Source of the DNA: an uncultured Eubacteriales bacterium
Lineage (GTDB): Bacteria > Bacillota > Clostridia > Monoglobales > Monoglobaceae
Direction of reading: 5' to 3'
Length of the DNA: 64,000 nucleotides
Assembly (NCBI GenBank): GCA_958352815.1
Contig: CATWQA010000003.1
Location: forward strand, 1-64,000
Shown here one piece after another: positions 49,115-58,884 of this stretch. The translations under genes were made by a program, and so were the position numbers. Under the pieces are notes generated by a model. The model was not told the origin of the DNA. It searched no databases and saw nothing but the letters and a program-made list of their open reading frames with translations. Positions within the stretch are counted from its first letter, which is position 1; each line of letters opens with the position of its first letter.

Positions 49115-51586
49115 CTATTTTACAACAACATTAATCAGCTTTTTGGGAACGGCAATGCACTTTACAACCTGCTTTCCGCCAATAAGCTCCTTTATCTTGT
49201 CGCTGTTTAAAGCAAGCTCCTTCATCTCATCGGGAGACATGTCGGGACTAATCATAATCTTATCCCTGATCTTTCCGTTAATCTGGAGCACGATCTCAAT
49301 CTCGTCCACCGCCAGAGCGGCCTCGTCATACTCAGGCCAGGTCTCAACGGAAAGATTTGTGTCCTTTCCTATCAGCTCCCACATCTCCGATGTGATATGG
49401 GGAACAAAGGGGTAAAGCAGGACGATTAAAGCGTTAATCGCCTCTGTGATTACGGGCTTGCAGTAATTCTCCTTTGCGGTCTTTTCCTTATAGAAATACA
49501 GGGCGTTGACCATTTCCATAACCGCGCTTATAGCAGTGTTAAAGCTGAACCGCTCGCAGTCCTGTGTCACCTTTTTAATTGCGGAATGGACAGCTCTGCG
49601 CAAGTTCTTCTCATCGGAGCTCAGGGCTTCCGCCTGAACCTTTTCCTCGGTCATATAATCCTTTAGATCCTCAACGGCTCTCCATACTCTGTTCAAAAAT
49701 CTGTAGGCTCCCTCAACGGCGGTATCGTTCCAGTCTAGGTCACGCTCCGGCGGAGCCGCAAACAGAATAAACAGTCTCGCCGTGTCCGCACCGTACTTTT
49801 CGATTATCTCCTCAGGGCTTACCACGTTGCCCAAGGATTTTGACATCTTCGTGCCGTCCTTCAGCACCATGCCCTGGGTGAGCAGGTTTTCAAAGGGCTC
49901 GTCGCAGCTCAGATAGCCGAAATCGTGAAGAGCCTTTGTGAAAAATCTTGCGTACAGCAGGTGAAGTATAGCGTGCTCAACACCGCCGATATACTGGTCA
50001 ACATTCATCCAGTAATCGGTCTTGCTCTTGTCAAAGGGCATTTTGTCGTTGTGGGGGTCGCAATATCTCAGGTAGTACCACGAGGAGCAAACAAATGTGT
50101 CCATTGTGTCGGTTTCCCGTCTGGCGTGACCGCCGCACTTGGGGCAGGTGGTATTCACAAAGTCCTCGCACTCGCTTAATGGGGACTGACCCTGACCCGT
50201 GAACTTAACGTTCTGGGGCAGAACAACCGGAAGCTGCTCCTCGGGCACAAGCACCTCGCCGCACTTATCGCAGTATACAACCGGGATAGGCGCGCCCCAG
50301 TACCTCTGTCTTGAAATCAGCCAGTCTCTCAAACGGAAGTTGACCTTGCGCTTGCCTATTCCCTTTTCCTCTAAATATTCAATAATGGCTTTAAGGGCGT
50401 CCTTATTGTTCATTCCGTCAAACTGACCTGAATTTTCCATAATGCCCTCTGCCGCAAACGCCTCGGTCATGTCCTCGGACTTCATGTTCTGACCCTCAGG
50501 CTGAATAACAATCCGAATGGGCAGATTATACTTCTTGGCAAATTCAAAATCACGCTGGTCGTGGGCGGCAACACCCATAACTATACCCGTTCCGTAGTCA
50601 AGGAATACGTAGTTCGCCAGATACAGGGGAATTTTATCGCCTGTAAAGGGGTGGATAAGGTATGTACCCGTGAACACGCCCTCTTTTTCGGTATCCGTTG
50701 CGGAGCGGACAATCTCGCTCTGCTTCTGAACCTTTTTAATGAACTCGCGGCATTCCGCCTCTGTCTCGCTGCCCTTTATAAGCTTTTCAACAATAGGATG
50801 CTCGGGAGCAATAACCATGTAGCTAACGCCGAAAATAGTGTCCGGCCTTGTTGTGTACACGGTGAGCTCCTCATCGCTGCCGTCAATCTTAAAGGTTATC
50901 TCCGCGCCCTCGCTTCTGCCAATCCAGTTGGTCTGCATGGACTTAACCTTGTCCGGCCAACCCTTGAGCTTGTCAATATCATCAAGCAGTCTTTGAGCAT
51001 AATCCGTAATCTTGAAGAACCACTGCTCCAAGTCCTTTTTGCCCACCTCGCTCTTGCAGCGTTCGCACTTGCCGTTCACCACCTGCTCGTTGGCAAGAAC
51101 CGTGGCGCATGAGGGGCACCAGTTTACGTAAGACTTCTTCTTGTAGGCAAGACCGTGCTTATACAGCTGCACAAACATCCACTGGGTGAACTTATAGTAG
51201 TCCTCCTTTGCCGTTGCCACCTCTCGATCCCAATCATAGCTAAAGCCCAGCCGTTTAAGCTGTTCTCTCATGTTGTCAATGTTTGACCATGTCCAGTCCG
51301 CAGGATCCGCCCCGTTCTTTATAGCTGCGTTTTCCGCAGGCAGACCGAAGGAGTCCCATCCCATAGGATGCAACACGTTATAGCCCTGCATCTTCTTGTA
51401 TCTCGCAACAACATCGCCTATAGAATAATTTCTCACGTGTCCCATATGGAGGTTTCCCGACGGATAGGGGAACATTTCCAGAGCGTAATACTTGGGCTTA
51501 TCCTGAGCCTCGGAAATAGTGAACTCTCCCTTATCCTCCCATATTTTCTGCCATTTCTCCTCAACATACTTGTAATCGTACTTCAA
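49115..51586 (-). CDS. leuS: leucyl-tRNA synthetase
   Basis: 823 residues, normal bacterial length. Signature HMGH (47-50) in YPSGNLHMGHVRNY and KMSKS in DGTKMSKSLGN; the editing domain (TTRPDTIFGVSYMVIAPEH) lies between. It charges tRNA-Leu and hydrolyses misacylated products. Last gene of the nadD-yqeK-LCP-rsfS-leuS run; 30 bases after rsfS. Confidence 0.97.
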   Translation of the reverse strand: MKYDYKYVEEKWQKIWEDKGEFTISEAQDKPKYYALEMFPYPSGNLHMGHVRNYSIGDVVARYKKMQGYNVLHPMGWDSFGLPAENAAIKNGADPADWTWSNIDNMREQLKRLGFSYDWDREVATAKEDYYKFTQWMFVQLYKHGLAYKKKSYVNWCPSCATVLANEQVVNGKCERCKSEVGKKDLEQWFFKITDYAQRLLDDIDKLKGWPDKVKSMQTNWIGRSEGAEITFKIDGSDEELTVYTTRPDTIFGVSYMVIAPEHPIVEKLIKGSETEAECREFIKKVQKQSEIVRSATDTEKEGVFTGTYLIHPFTGDKIPLYLANYVFLDYGTGIVMGVAAHDQRDFEFAKKYNLPIRIVIQPEGQNMKSEDMTEAFAAEGIMENSGQFDGMNNKDALKAIIEYLEEKGIGKRKVNFRLRDWLISRQRYWGAPIPVVYCDKCGEVLVPEEQLPVVLPQNVKFTGQGQSPLSECEDFVNTTCPKCGGHARRETDTMDTFVCSSWYYLRYCDPHNDKMPFDKSKTDYWMNVDQYIGGVEHAILHLLYARFFTKALHDFGYLSCDEPFENLLTQGMVLKDGTKMSKSLGNVVSPEEIIEKYGADTARLFILFAAPPERDLDWNDTAVEGAYRFLNRVWRAVEDLKDYMTEEKVQAEALSSDEKNLRRAVHSAIKKVTQDCERFSFNTAISAVMEMVNALYFYKEKTAKENYCKPVITEAINALIVLLYPFVPHITSEMWELIGKDTNLSVETWPEYDEAALAVDEIEIVLQINGKIRDKIMISPDMSPDEMKELALNSDKIKELIGGKQVVKCIAVPKKLINVVVK

Positions 51587-51616
51587 ACTGCTTCAATCCT
51601 TCCTATAAAACTAAAA

Positions 51617-51973
51617 CTACACCAATAAATCCGAAATATCAACGCTGATACCGTCTTTCCACACCCGCTCAAGACCGTAAAACTCCCTGGTTTCCTCAAG
51701 GAAGATGTGAACAACAACCTCATCGTAGGCAAGCAAAATCCACTGAGCTGTTCTGTAGCCCTCCTTGCCCACGGGGGTGATGCCCTCCTTTTCCAGCTCC
51801 TCCTCTACGTTGTCGCAAAGAGCCTTGACCTGGGTGTCGGAGCCTCCGGTCACTATAACAAAGTAGTCGGTCATGGTTGTGAGCTCCGAGACGTTAATAA
51901 CGTCAATATCCCTGCCCTTTTTTCCGTCCAGTATTTTTACTATCTTATTTACGGTTTCGTTAGTACATGCCAT
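51617..51973 (-). CDS. rsfS: ribosome silencing factor RsfS
   Basis: 118 residues. DIDVINVSELTTMTDYFVIVTGGSDTQVKALCDNVEEEL, YRTAQWILLAYDEVVVHIFLEETREFYGLERVW are the family core. It binds uL14 and keeps 50S and 30S subunits apart in stationary phase. The start MACTNE at 51973 fits AAGGAG seven bases upstream; an ATG two codons earlier is too close to that RBS. Confidence 0.95.
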   Translation of the reverse strand: MACTNETVNKIVKILDGKKGRDIDVINVSELTTMTDYFVIVTGGSDTQVKALCDNVEEELEKEGITPVGKEGYRTAQWILLAYDEVVVHIFLEETREFYGLERVWKDGISVDISDLLV

Positions 51974-52358
51974 AAACATACTCCTTTCCTCAAATTGTCA
52001 ATAAAGTTTTTTATAAAGGCGTTGCCTTTATAATAATGATATAAATATAGCTGTAAATCACTGCGTTGTAGGGGGGCGGCTTCCCAGACGCCCCGATGCA
52101 CAACCAAAATGATTATATGAATTATGCGGGATAATTAATACACCCACGCCTGCGCGCCTCACGCGCGGTCTGCACCGGCAAAAACTAAGGAATATTATTG
52201 ACATTGGTTACTATAGCTTGATTGGAATACTACGAGCCAACCAACTTCAAAGAAATTGGGTCTGCGACCGCCTACCGTGCTTGCTGTCCGCCTTTTGCAA
52301 AAATGTCGGAAAATTTCCCTAATGGGGTTAGGGGCAACGCCCCAATACACTCCAAAAT
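51974..52358. other. repeat DNA inserted between the LCP gene and rsfS
   Basis: Includes a GGGGGCGGCTTCCCAGACG sequence (about 52069), a degenerate covarying-hairpin repeat (52191-52268) and GGGGCAACGCCCC (about 52331). No gene is seen; the rsfS RBS is at the left edge. Confidence 0.55.
52191..52268 (+). repeat. covarying-hairpin repeat, degenerate copy
   Basis: AATATTATTGACATTGG ... CCAACTTCAAAGAAATTGGG; the stem is imperfect and the CACAGC tail is lost. Confidence 0.5.
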
Positions 52359-53213
52359 TTATCTAAAATTCTCACTAACCAGGTTTTTGGTCTCGGTCTT
52401 GTCCGCCACAAAGTATGAAACATTGCTGATATACTTTGAGTCTCCCGGCAGCTGATAAATTTCAATATTATTCTTCCCGATTTTGAAAACGTCAAACATC
52501 AGTTCCCGAACCTCCGCATTATTCAGGTCGGTGGTGGTGTTCTTCATAATCGCGCTGTATATTGCCGGCGCGCGGAGAACCCCTATTGGGCTCAGAGTCT
52601 TTTTCAGCACGGCTGAATAGAACTGGGACTGAGCCTTGTTTCTGTCAAGATCACCCATGGCGTACCCCGTGCCGTCGTCATTCTTCCTAAAGCGCATGAA
52701 CATCATGGCGTGCTCTCCGTCCAGCTTTTGCTTTCCCGCCTCAAGCTCGATTACAAGACCCTGAACCGGGTCGTGATAATTCATGTCTATGGGAACATCA
52801 ACGGTAACCCCGCCCAGAGCGTCAACTATCTCCTTGAATGCGTCAAAGGTAATCGTTGCGAAAAAGTCGGTGCTGAGACCCGTTACGCTTTCAACTTCCC
52901 TTTTCATAACGTCTATACCCGAGAAGTACGCCGAATTGATCTTCTTGTCGCTTCGCTTGTTGTCAACCTTAGTATCCCTGGGGATTTGCAACACGCTGAC
53001 CCTTTTATCAATATTATTCACCTGAACCATCAGTATAAGATCGGTTCTGTACCCATCCACGTCGACCCCCGCAACCAGAATGTTGGTCACGTCTGTCAGT
53101 CTGGACTTTGAACCGTCACCGAAAAACAGCTTTCCGAAATTAAATCCCACTATCGCAAATATAATTACCAAGCACAGGGATATTATTCTGCTGATGGGCG
53201 ATTTTCTTCTCAT
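52359..53213 (-). CDS. LytR-CpsA-Psr (LCP) family protein
   Basis: 284 residues. Membrane helix at about 8-28, then an extracytoplasmic LCP domain with DLILMVQVNN, QIPRDTKV, DALGGVTVDVP and FMRFRKNDDG...GDLDRNKAQSQF, including the arginines that bind the pyrophosphate of the lipid carrier. LCP enzymes attach wall polymers to peptidoglycan. The start MRRKSP at 53213 is preferred to an ATG ten codons upstream because only the shorter form gives a normal membrane anchor. Its position between yqeK and rsfS is conserved in Clostridia. Confidence 0.9.
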   Translation of the reverse strand: MRRKSPISRIISLCLVIIFAIVGFNFGKLFFGDGSKSRLTDVTNILVAGVDVDGYRTDLILMVQVNNIDKRVSVLQIPRDTKVDNKRSDKKINSAYFSGIDVMKREVESVTGLSTDFFATITFDAFKEIVDALGGVTVDVPIDMNYHDPVQGLVIELEAGKQKLDGEHAMMFMRFRKNDDGTGYAMGDLDRNKAQSQFYSAVLKKTLSPIGVLRAPAIYSAIMKNTTTDLNNAEVRELMFDVFKIGKNNIEIYQLPGDSKYISNVSYFVADKTETKNLVSENFR

Positions 53214-53561
53214 AATAATTCCATAACCTTTCCGCCCGCACATCGCCGCAATACGCCCTGCGTCGAAACGGACTTCGCTATGTTCTGATTTTTATTGCAT
53301 AAAAATCAATCATCCGCTGCGTCGTTTCTCCTTAATCCCAAAAGGTCACGCTTGCTGCGGCTATGTCCTTGTAAACGCGGACATAACGCCTTCACTGCGC
53401 TACCAACCTTTTGGGAACCCTAAACCTGTTCGGCAAGGCTGCGCTTACGGGCATTTGCTCCTCTATCCCGAAAAGACTTGCGACTTTTCGGGAGCCCTGA
53501 GTCTGTTGTGCAGGCATTCTCCGCCGTTAAATGGCGGGGCAAAGCCCCCTACTGAACCGCG
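53214..53561. other. repeat DNA inserted between yqeK and the LCP gene
   Basis: Carries CCCAAAAGGTCACGCTTGC (about 53337; also at about 35688), GCAAGGCTGCGCTTACGGGC and TCCCGAAAAGACTTGCGAC (about 53465). No gene and no promoter are recognised. Confidence 0.5.
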
Positions 53562-54152
53562 CTAAACATCACGCTTTATAATCAAGTCGTTTCTGGCGTG
53601 CACTGTGTCGGGATGAATAACAAGGCCTCTGCCAATCAGGTCTTTAATCGTCTCATCAATCCCGTATATAATAGCCTCGTCAATATTGTCATACGCCAGC
53701 TTTCTCAAAACCTCAACGCCCTCAAAATCACGATTGGGCTCTATGTAATCCGCAATATAAATAATCTTTCCCAGCAGGCTCATGCCTCCCTTGCCGGTCG
53801 TGTGGTACTTGACCGCGTCCAGGATTTCAGGGTCGTATATATTATACTTCCGCTGTGCCTCACATGCGCCCAGAGGACCGTGAAGAATTTTCGGCATAAG
53901 CCTTGACATGGCGTCCACCGAAACGCCGTACATGGATTTGAGCATGCTCTCCATTTTATCGGGAGGGAACTCCTTTGCACAGTCATGGACAAGCCCTGCC
54001 AAAAATGCTTTATCGGGGTTTGCGCCGTATCTGCGGGCAAGGCGCTCCGCCTCGTCCGCAACTCCCAGGGAGTGAATATATCTTTTTTGGCTGAGGATTT
54101 TTTTAAGATCCGCCTTAATTTCATCCGTCGGCATAACACCGCTGATTACCAT
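53562..54152 (-). CDS. yqeK: YqeK HD-domain hydrolase (symmetrical Ap4A hydrolase type)
   Basis: 196 residues. HD-domain residues HSLGVADEAERLA, LVHDCAKEF (His-Asp pair), KILHGPLGA and KYHTTG. Studied YqeK proteins split diadenosine tetraphosphate to two ADP using a bound iron. It begins 18 bases after nadD, the usual nadD-yqeK pair; GGAG precedes the ATG at 54152. Confidence 0.93.
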   Translation of the reverse strand: MVISGVMPTDEIKADLKKILSQKRYIHSLGVADEAERLARRYGANPDKAFLAGLVHDCAKEFPPDKMESMLKSMYGVSVDAMSRLMPKILHGPLGACEAQRKYNIYDPEILDAVKYHTTGKGGMSLLGKIIYIADYIEPNRDFEGVEVLRKLAYDNIDEAIIYGIDETIKDLIGRGLVIHPDTVHARNDLIIKRDV

Positions 54153-54170
54153 AATATCATCTCCATACGG

Positions 54171-54779
54171 TCAATTTTTGTAAAGTCTGTGACTTTTTAT
54201 ATATTCAATAATACTGTCGTCGGTCAGATATCTGATAGACCCGCCGCGGCGAAGACTATCCCGCAAAATCGTTGAGGACACATCCATATAAGGCATATCA
54301 ACTTTTACGATTTTGGCCGCAAATCTGCCTTTAAGCTCCGCGATTTTCTTCTCAAGCCGTTCTTCCCCAATTTGCATTCTGCCCACAACCGCTACGGTGC
54401 ACAAATCAAAAATCTGCTTAGGATTGTGCCAGTGCTCCATATAGTCAAGGGAGTCGGCGCCCACAATAAAGAATATACGGCTGTTCTTATAAACGCCGTC
54501 TTTAAGCTTCTTTAGGGTGTTGGCGGTATAGGTTGTCTCATCTTGGACAAGTTCCATGTCAGACAGCTCAAAATCTTTATTTTTATCGATAACCGATTTG
54601 AGCATGTTGTATCTATCCCAACCGGAGGCTCCCATGTCAGCTCTCTTATACACAATTCGGCCTGTGGGAATAAACAACACCTTATCCAGCTCAAGAGTCT
54701 GCTTTGCCTGCTGAGCAATAGCAAAATGTCCGAAATGGGGCGGATTAAAGGTTCCGCCCATAATTCCTATTTTTTCCAT
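54171..54779 (-). CDS. nadD: nicotinate-nucleotide adenylyltransferase
   Basis: 202 residues. GGTFNPPHFGHFAIAQQA at the N-terminus is the nucleotidyltransferase (T/H)IGH-type site; VGADSLDYMEHWHNPKQI and DVSSTILRDSLRRG complete the signature. It makes nicotinate adenine dinucleotide from NaMN (the PncB product) and ATP. It begins 6 bases after the zinc-ribbon protein gene. Confidence 0.96.
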   Translation of the reverse strand: MEKIGIMGGTFNPPHFGHFAIAQQAKQTLELDKVLFIPTGRIVYKRADMGASGWDRYNMLKSVIDKNKDFELSDMELVQDETTYTANTLKKLKDGVYKNSRIFFIVGADSLDYMEHWHNPKQIFDLCTVAVVGRMQIGEERLEKKIAELKGRFAAKIVKVDMPYMDVSSTILRDSLRRGGSIRYLTDDSIIEYIKSHRLYKN

Positions 54780-54785
54780 ACAGCT

Positions 54786-57017
54786 TTAGTAGGTAACCAC
54801 GCGGCTGACGTCCTTGTCGATTGACTTGGTCTTCTTTCCGTCCGCTCTCACCTTGAACAGCTCAAAGGACGAGTTACCCCCCTGACTGTTATAGTACACA
54901 ATATCTCCGTCGCTCTTGAGACCGTAGGAGCTTACGCCCTGTGTTATATCCTTAACCTTGCCCTTGTTATTTACGGCGTAAACGTCGCCGGTTCTTGTCT
55001 CAAGACTGTAGTTTTTAGCAAAAACTATATATTCGCCGGCCTTGTCAAAGGTAAACGCCCCTGCGCCCACCTCTGTGGCGAGAACGGTGTTCTTTTCGCC
55101 GCTGTAGGCATTGAGGGTCACCAGGTTCCAGGTAATATCGTAGCTGTCCGCGTATCTGATAGTCAGTCCGTCGGGAGTGATGTTGCAGGAATAAGCCGTG
55201 TCGCTGATCTTCCTGTCAGAGCCTACCGCGCCGTTATTAATGGCAACGGTGTACAGCCCGCCGCTTTCATTGGCAACATCGTAGCCCTGAATATACACGG
55301 CTCTTGTAAAGTCATCATTAATCTCAAACTGGGAAACCCTCTTATGATCCTCGTCGTCCAGAACCGTAATGTTTTCGGCAATAATCTGCCCCTCAGACTG
55401 AGCCTGATTTGCGTAATAGTAATCAAAGGCTGTGCCCTCGGCGTTTGCCTTTCTGAATATAACCGCCTGCTCATCCTTGCTCATCTTAACGATTTCGGTC
55501 AGGTTGCCCGACAGCTTTTCTTTCTCGCCGCTTTGCAGGCTCACAAAGTACAAGGTCTGATAATAGTCCGCATAGGAACCGCCGGCGTACATTCCGTCTG
55601 AATTTGCAAGGAACACGGGCTCGCAGCGTGAACCGTCCGTTACCATAACCTTTTCGTCCGAGTTGGCCTTCATCAAATATGTTTCAAAGCACATATTCTC
55701 ATCGTTATAGTTCTTGGCATATACAACCGCTTCGCCGGACGGGTTTGTGCCAAAAGCCTTATATACGTCGGAATCAACCTTCTTTGACTCGCCGACCGCG
55801 CCCTTGTTCAGCTTAACCAGGTACAGGTCGCCCACATAGTATTCGCTGTTGTACTCGGTGAGATACAGCAGGCTGTTTCCGTTCTGACCTATAATATAAT
55901 CCCCGGGCAAAACGTTTTCCGACAGCATTGTAGACGTATTTGTCAAAGCAGACCAGTAGTACAGAGTTCCTCCGCCGCCGTACTTATCGGTTCCGGTCAG
56001 GTACATAACCCCTGAGCCGTCCTTTGCCGCCGCAATATTATAGTAAACATCATCGGCAATCTTAACCGTACTCTTCTTCTCTCCGCTCTTTGAGAAGTTA
56101 AGCGAACCCTTGTTTTCATTCAGGTTAGCATTATCCATAAAGAATATGCCCGTGCCGTCCTCGGTATATGTGATGAGATCCTTTTCCTTTACGGGCTCGT
56201 AGTACGGCTCGGGAGCGGGCGTGGGCTCGTCATCATCTCTGTTTCTGCTTGGTGTTGCAGAGGGCTCGGGAGTTGTTTCGACATACTCCTCTGCTATAAA
56301 GTCGGCGCTGATTTCCACCTTTTTGCCGTCATACGCAGCATAGAGGCTGTCGCCCTTTGCGTATACCGTAGGTGTCTCGGGCAGCTCATAACCGCTCTTT
56401 GAAGCCATGTTAACCGCCCCGATAATAACCGCAATAACCGCAGCCGCAACAACACAGCCCACGGCCAGCCCTGCCTTCGGAGACATGGCAAAGCCGGACT
56501 TCTTTTTGGTTTTTGACCTTTGAGAGCGGCTTGCCCTCGGCTCCGCCTCTGAGCTCTCAGGCTTTTGCAAGTCTTCGGAAGTCTTTTTTCTCGGCTCCGT
56601 CTTTTTGGTCTTGTCGCTCTCGCGGCTTTTGAGGGAAGCAAATACTCCGCCGTTTGCCTTTTTCTGCTCCTTCTTCTCCCGCTTTTCCTTTCTGGCAAGC
56701 CTTGCCGCCTCCAGAGCCTTTATCTTCTCGGAATCGGACATATTTGCAAAGCTCTCATCATAGCGAGCCTCTCTCTTTCTTTTAAGCTCCTGGTCAACCT
56801 GGTACTGTGGAGCGCTGTCAGGGGATTTTTCAAACATCATGGAATATTGCTTGTCAAAATCGCTGCCGACCTCTTGCTCCGGCTTGTGAGCTCCGCCCTC
56901 CGTAGTTTTCTCAGCGAGTTCTTCCTTATTGAAATCTGCGCTTTTTTTAAGGCTTTCCGCCCCGCAAACCGGGCATACGCCATTCACCAATTCAGCGCCG
57001 CACTTTTCGCATTTCAT
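54786..57017 (-). CDS. zinc-ribbon, single-pass membrane protein with extracellular propeller-like domain
   Basis: 743 residues. A cytoplasmic zinc ribbon (C3, C6, C15, C18: MKCEKCGAELVNGVCPVCGA), a long charged Lys/Glu-rich linker (about 30-175), one membrane helix (about 182-204), a Pro/Thr/Glu-rich stalk (about 245-275, TTPEPSATPSRN), then repeated beta modules with SGEAVVYAKNYND, GMYAGGSYADYYQTLYFVS, GGLYTVAINNG and GDVYAVNNKG, as in TolB/DUF5050-type propellers. I do not know its function; the layout suggests a sensor or scaffold coupling inside to outside. It heads the operon with nadD, 6 bases away. Confidence 0.7.
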   Translation of the reverse strand: MKCEKCGAELVNGVCPVCGAESLKKSADFNKEELAEKTTEGGAHKPEQEVGSDFDKQYSMMFEKSPDSAPQYQVDQELKRKREARYDESFANMSDSEKIKALEAARLARKEKREKKEQKKANGGVFASLKSRESDKTKKTEPRKKTSEDLQKPESSEAEPRASRSQRSKTKKKSGFAMSPKAGLAVGCVVAAAVIAVIIGAVNMASKSGYELPETPTVYAKGDSLYAAYDGKKVEISADFIAEEYVETTPEPSATPSRNRDDDEPTPAPEPYYEPVKEKDLITYTEDGTGIFFMDNANLNENKGSLNFSKSGEKKSTVKIADDVYYNIAAAKDGSGVMYLTGTDKYGGGGTLYYWSALTNTSTMLSENVLPGDYIIGQNGNSLLYLTEYNSEYYVGDLYLVKLNKGAVGESKKVDSDVYKAFGTNPSGEAVVYAKNYNDENMCFETYLMKANSDEKVMVTDGSRCEPVFLANSDGMYAGGSYADYYQTLYFVSLQSGEKEKLSGNLTEIVKMSKDEQAVIFRKANAEGTAFDYYYANQAQSEGQIIAENITVLDDEDHKRVSQFEINDDFTRAVYIQGYDVANESGGLYTVAINNGAVGSDRKISDTAYSCNITPDGLTIRYADSYDITWNLVTLNAYSGEKNTVLATEVGAGAFTFDKAGEYIVFAKNYSLETRTGDVYAVNNKGKVKDITQGVSSYGLKSDGDIVYYNSQGGNSSFELFKVRADGKKTKSIDKDVSRVVTY

Positions 57018-57623
57018 CAGAAACCCGACCGCCTTTCTCTTTGGATTTACATATGATTGAAGTCATAATTAAAGCATAGCTATAATTAAATATAATTCTA
57101 CCACATTTTGAGACAAAAAACAACTGTTTTATAAAAATTTTATAATATAAAATTTTTGAGATCAAAAATGAGCGGTTCGGTTGCTCACCCACTCGGTCAA
57201 AGCGGGCTTTATTTATATAAACGGAATAAGCATAACAGTAAATCATTGCGCCGTAGGGGGCGGATTCCTATACGCCCCGTTGAACATAACAACAGTCAGT
57301 GCCATATTATACGGATTTGATGTTTTATTTGAACCGCAATTCCTGTTAAATATATAATCACATTAGCATGTAAACGGGGCGTCCGGGAGGCCGCCCCCTA
57401 CGAATGCAAAGGGTCACGTATGTGGAAATCCCGTTTGCTTGGTGAAAACGGTTGGGTTATCAGCAGGCGGATAATATCCGCCCCTACGAATTGGAATGTT
57501 ACATTTATACCAAAGCATTCAGAGGAGCATATGCCCGCAAAAGAGAAGCCTTGTCAAACAGACAAGGCAATCAAAAAGGGTGTATTGCGATGACGGGGTG
57601 TACTTTGCTCCGCATAAATCTTC
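57018..57623. other. intergenic repeat-containing DNA before cinA's 3' end
   Basis: GTAGGGGGCGGATTCCTATACG (57252-57273) and an inverted GGCCGCCCCCTACG end (about 57391) enclose about 120 bp with ATATTATACGGATTTGATG; then GGCGGATAATATCCGCCCCTAC (57464-57485). No gene is seen. Confidence 0.5.
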
Positions 57624-58862
57624 TTAAAACTTCATTGCTTCACGTCTGACCAGATCAAGGGCATAGAGAGAAGTCCGCTCTCTGACCGCATCTCTGCCGC
57701 CCATGATGTTCAGCTTAATTGCCTTGTGCGTCTCTTTGGTGGATACCGACACATACACAAGTCCCACAGGCTTTTGAGGCGTGCCGCCGCCGGGGCCCGC
57801 AATCCCGGTTACCGCAACCGCAATGTCCGCACCGCTGCGAAGCCTTGCCCCCTCGGACATTTCAAGAGCAGTCTCCGAGGACACCGCGCCGTGCTTCTCA
57901 AGAGTTTCCGCCTTGACCCCCAGCAGCTCCGTCTTTTTCTCGTTGGAATAGGTCACGTAGCCGCATGAAAAGCACTCGGACGAACCCGGTATTCTCGTTA
58001 TCTTTTCCGCAATCAGCCCGCCTGTGCAGCTCTCGGCGCAGGTTGCTGAAAGCCCCTTTTCTCTAAGCAGCTCAACCACCACGTTCTCCATTGAATTGTC
58101 AAGCCCCGTGCCGTACACCATGTCTCCCAAAACAGCCCGCACCTGTTCCTCCATGGCGGTTATAAGGGACTTTGCCTTTTCCACCGTGTCCGCCTTGGCG
58201 GTTATGCGCAGCTCCACCTGCCCCGGCTTGGCGTATGGGGCAAGGGTGGGGTTTGACGAATTGTTTATTAAATCACTCAGCTTTTCGTCCACAGCCGACT
58301 CTCCCAAACCGAAAACTCGGAGGGTTCTTGAACGGATAACGCTGTCGGAGAACCTTTCAAGGTAGGGCTTCACGCTGTTCTCAAACATGGGCTTCATCTC
58401 TCCCGGAGGACCCGGCAGCATGATGAATATACAGTTCTCGCTCTCTACGATTGCCCCCGGTGCAGTTCCGTTGTCATTCCTTAGAATTATGCAGCCCTCA
58501 GGCATCTCCGCCTGCTTAAAATTGCTCTCGGGCATATACATGTGCCCGCTTTTAAACCGCTCCTCTATCCTAGCCCTGCTCTCCTCGTCCATAACGCATC
58601 TCACGCCGCAGAACTCGGCTATGGTCTCCTTTGTCAGGTCATCCCCTGTAGGGCCCAGCCCGCCGGTGGTTATAACCGCGTCCGCCCTGGACGCCGCTAT
58701 TTCAAGAGCCGCCTTTAGTCTTTCGGGATTATCCCCTACCACCGTAGTATAATACACGTCAAAGCCCAGCTCGCTCAGCCTGCCGCTCAGATATTGGGCG
58801 TTGGTATTCACAATAGAACCCAGCAGCAGCTCGGTTCCCACCGATAACAATTCAAAAGTCAT
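57624..58862 (-). CDS. cinA: CinA: competence/damage-inducible protein with NMN deamidase domain
   Basis: 412 residues. N-terminal molybdopterin-binding-like domain (TGGLGPTGDDLTKETIAEF at about 65-83; MLPGPPGEMKPMF) and C-terminal CinA domain (AESCTGGLIAEKITRIPGSSECF, AVTGIAGPGGGTPQKPVGLVYVS), which in other species deamidates nicotinamide mononucleotide. It thus touches the same NAD pool as pncB and nadD. It starts 22 bases after thiI. Confidence 0.94.
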   Translation of the reverse strand: MTFELLSVGTELLLGSIVNTNAQYLSGRLSELGFDVYYTTVVGDNPERLKAALEIAASRADAVITTGGLGPTGDDLTKETIAEFCGVRCVMDEESRARIEERFKSGHMYMPESNFKQAEMPEGCIILRNDNGTAPGAIVESENCIFIMLPGPPGEMKPMFENSVKPYLERFSDSVIRSRTLRVFGLGESAVDEKLSDLINNSSNPTLAPYAKPGQVELRITAKADTVEKAKSLITAMEEQVRAVLGDMVYGTGLDNSMENVVVELLREKGLSATCAESCTGGLIAEKITRIPGSSECFSCGYVTYSNEKKTELLGVKAETLEKHGAVSSETALEMSEGARLRSGADIAVAVTGIAGPGGGTPQKPVGLVYVSVSTKETHKAIKLNIMGGRDAVRERTSLYALDLVRREAMKF

Positions 58863-58884
58863 TTAAACTCATCCTTTGATTAAT

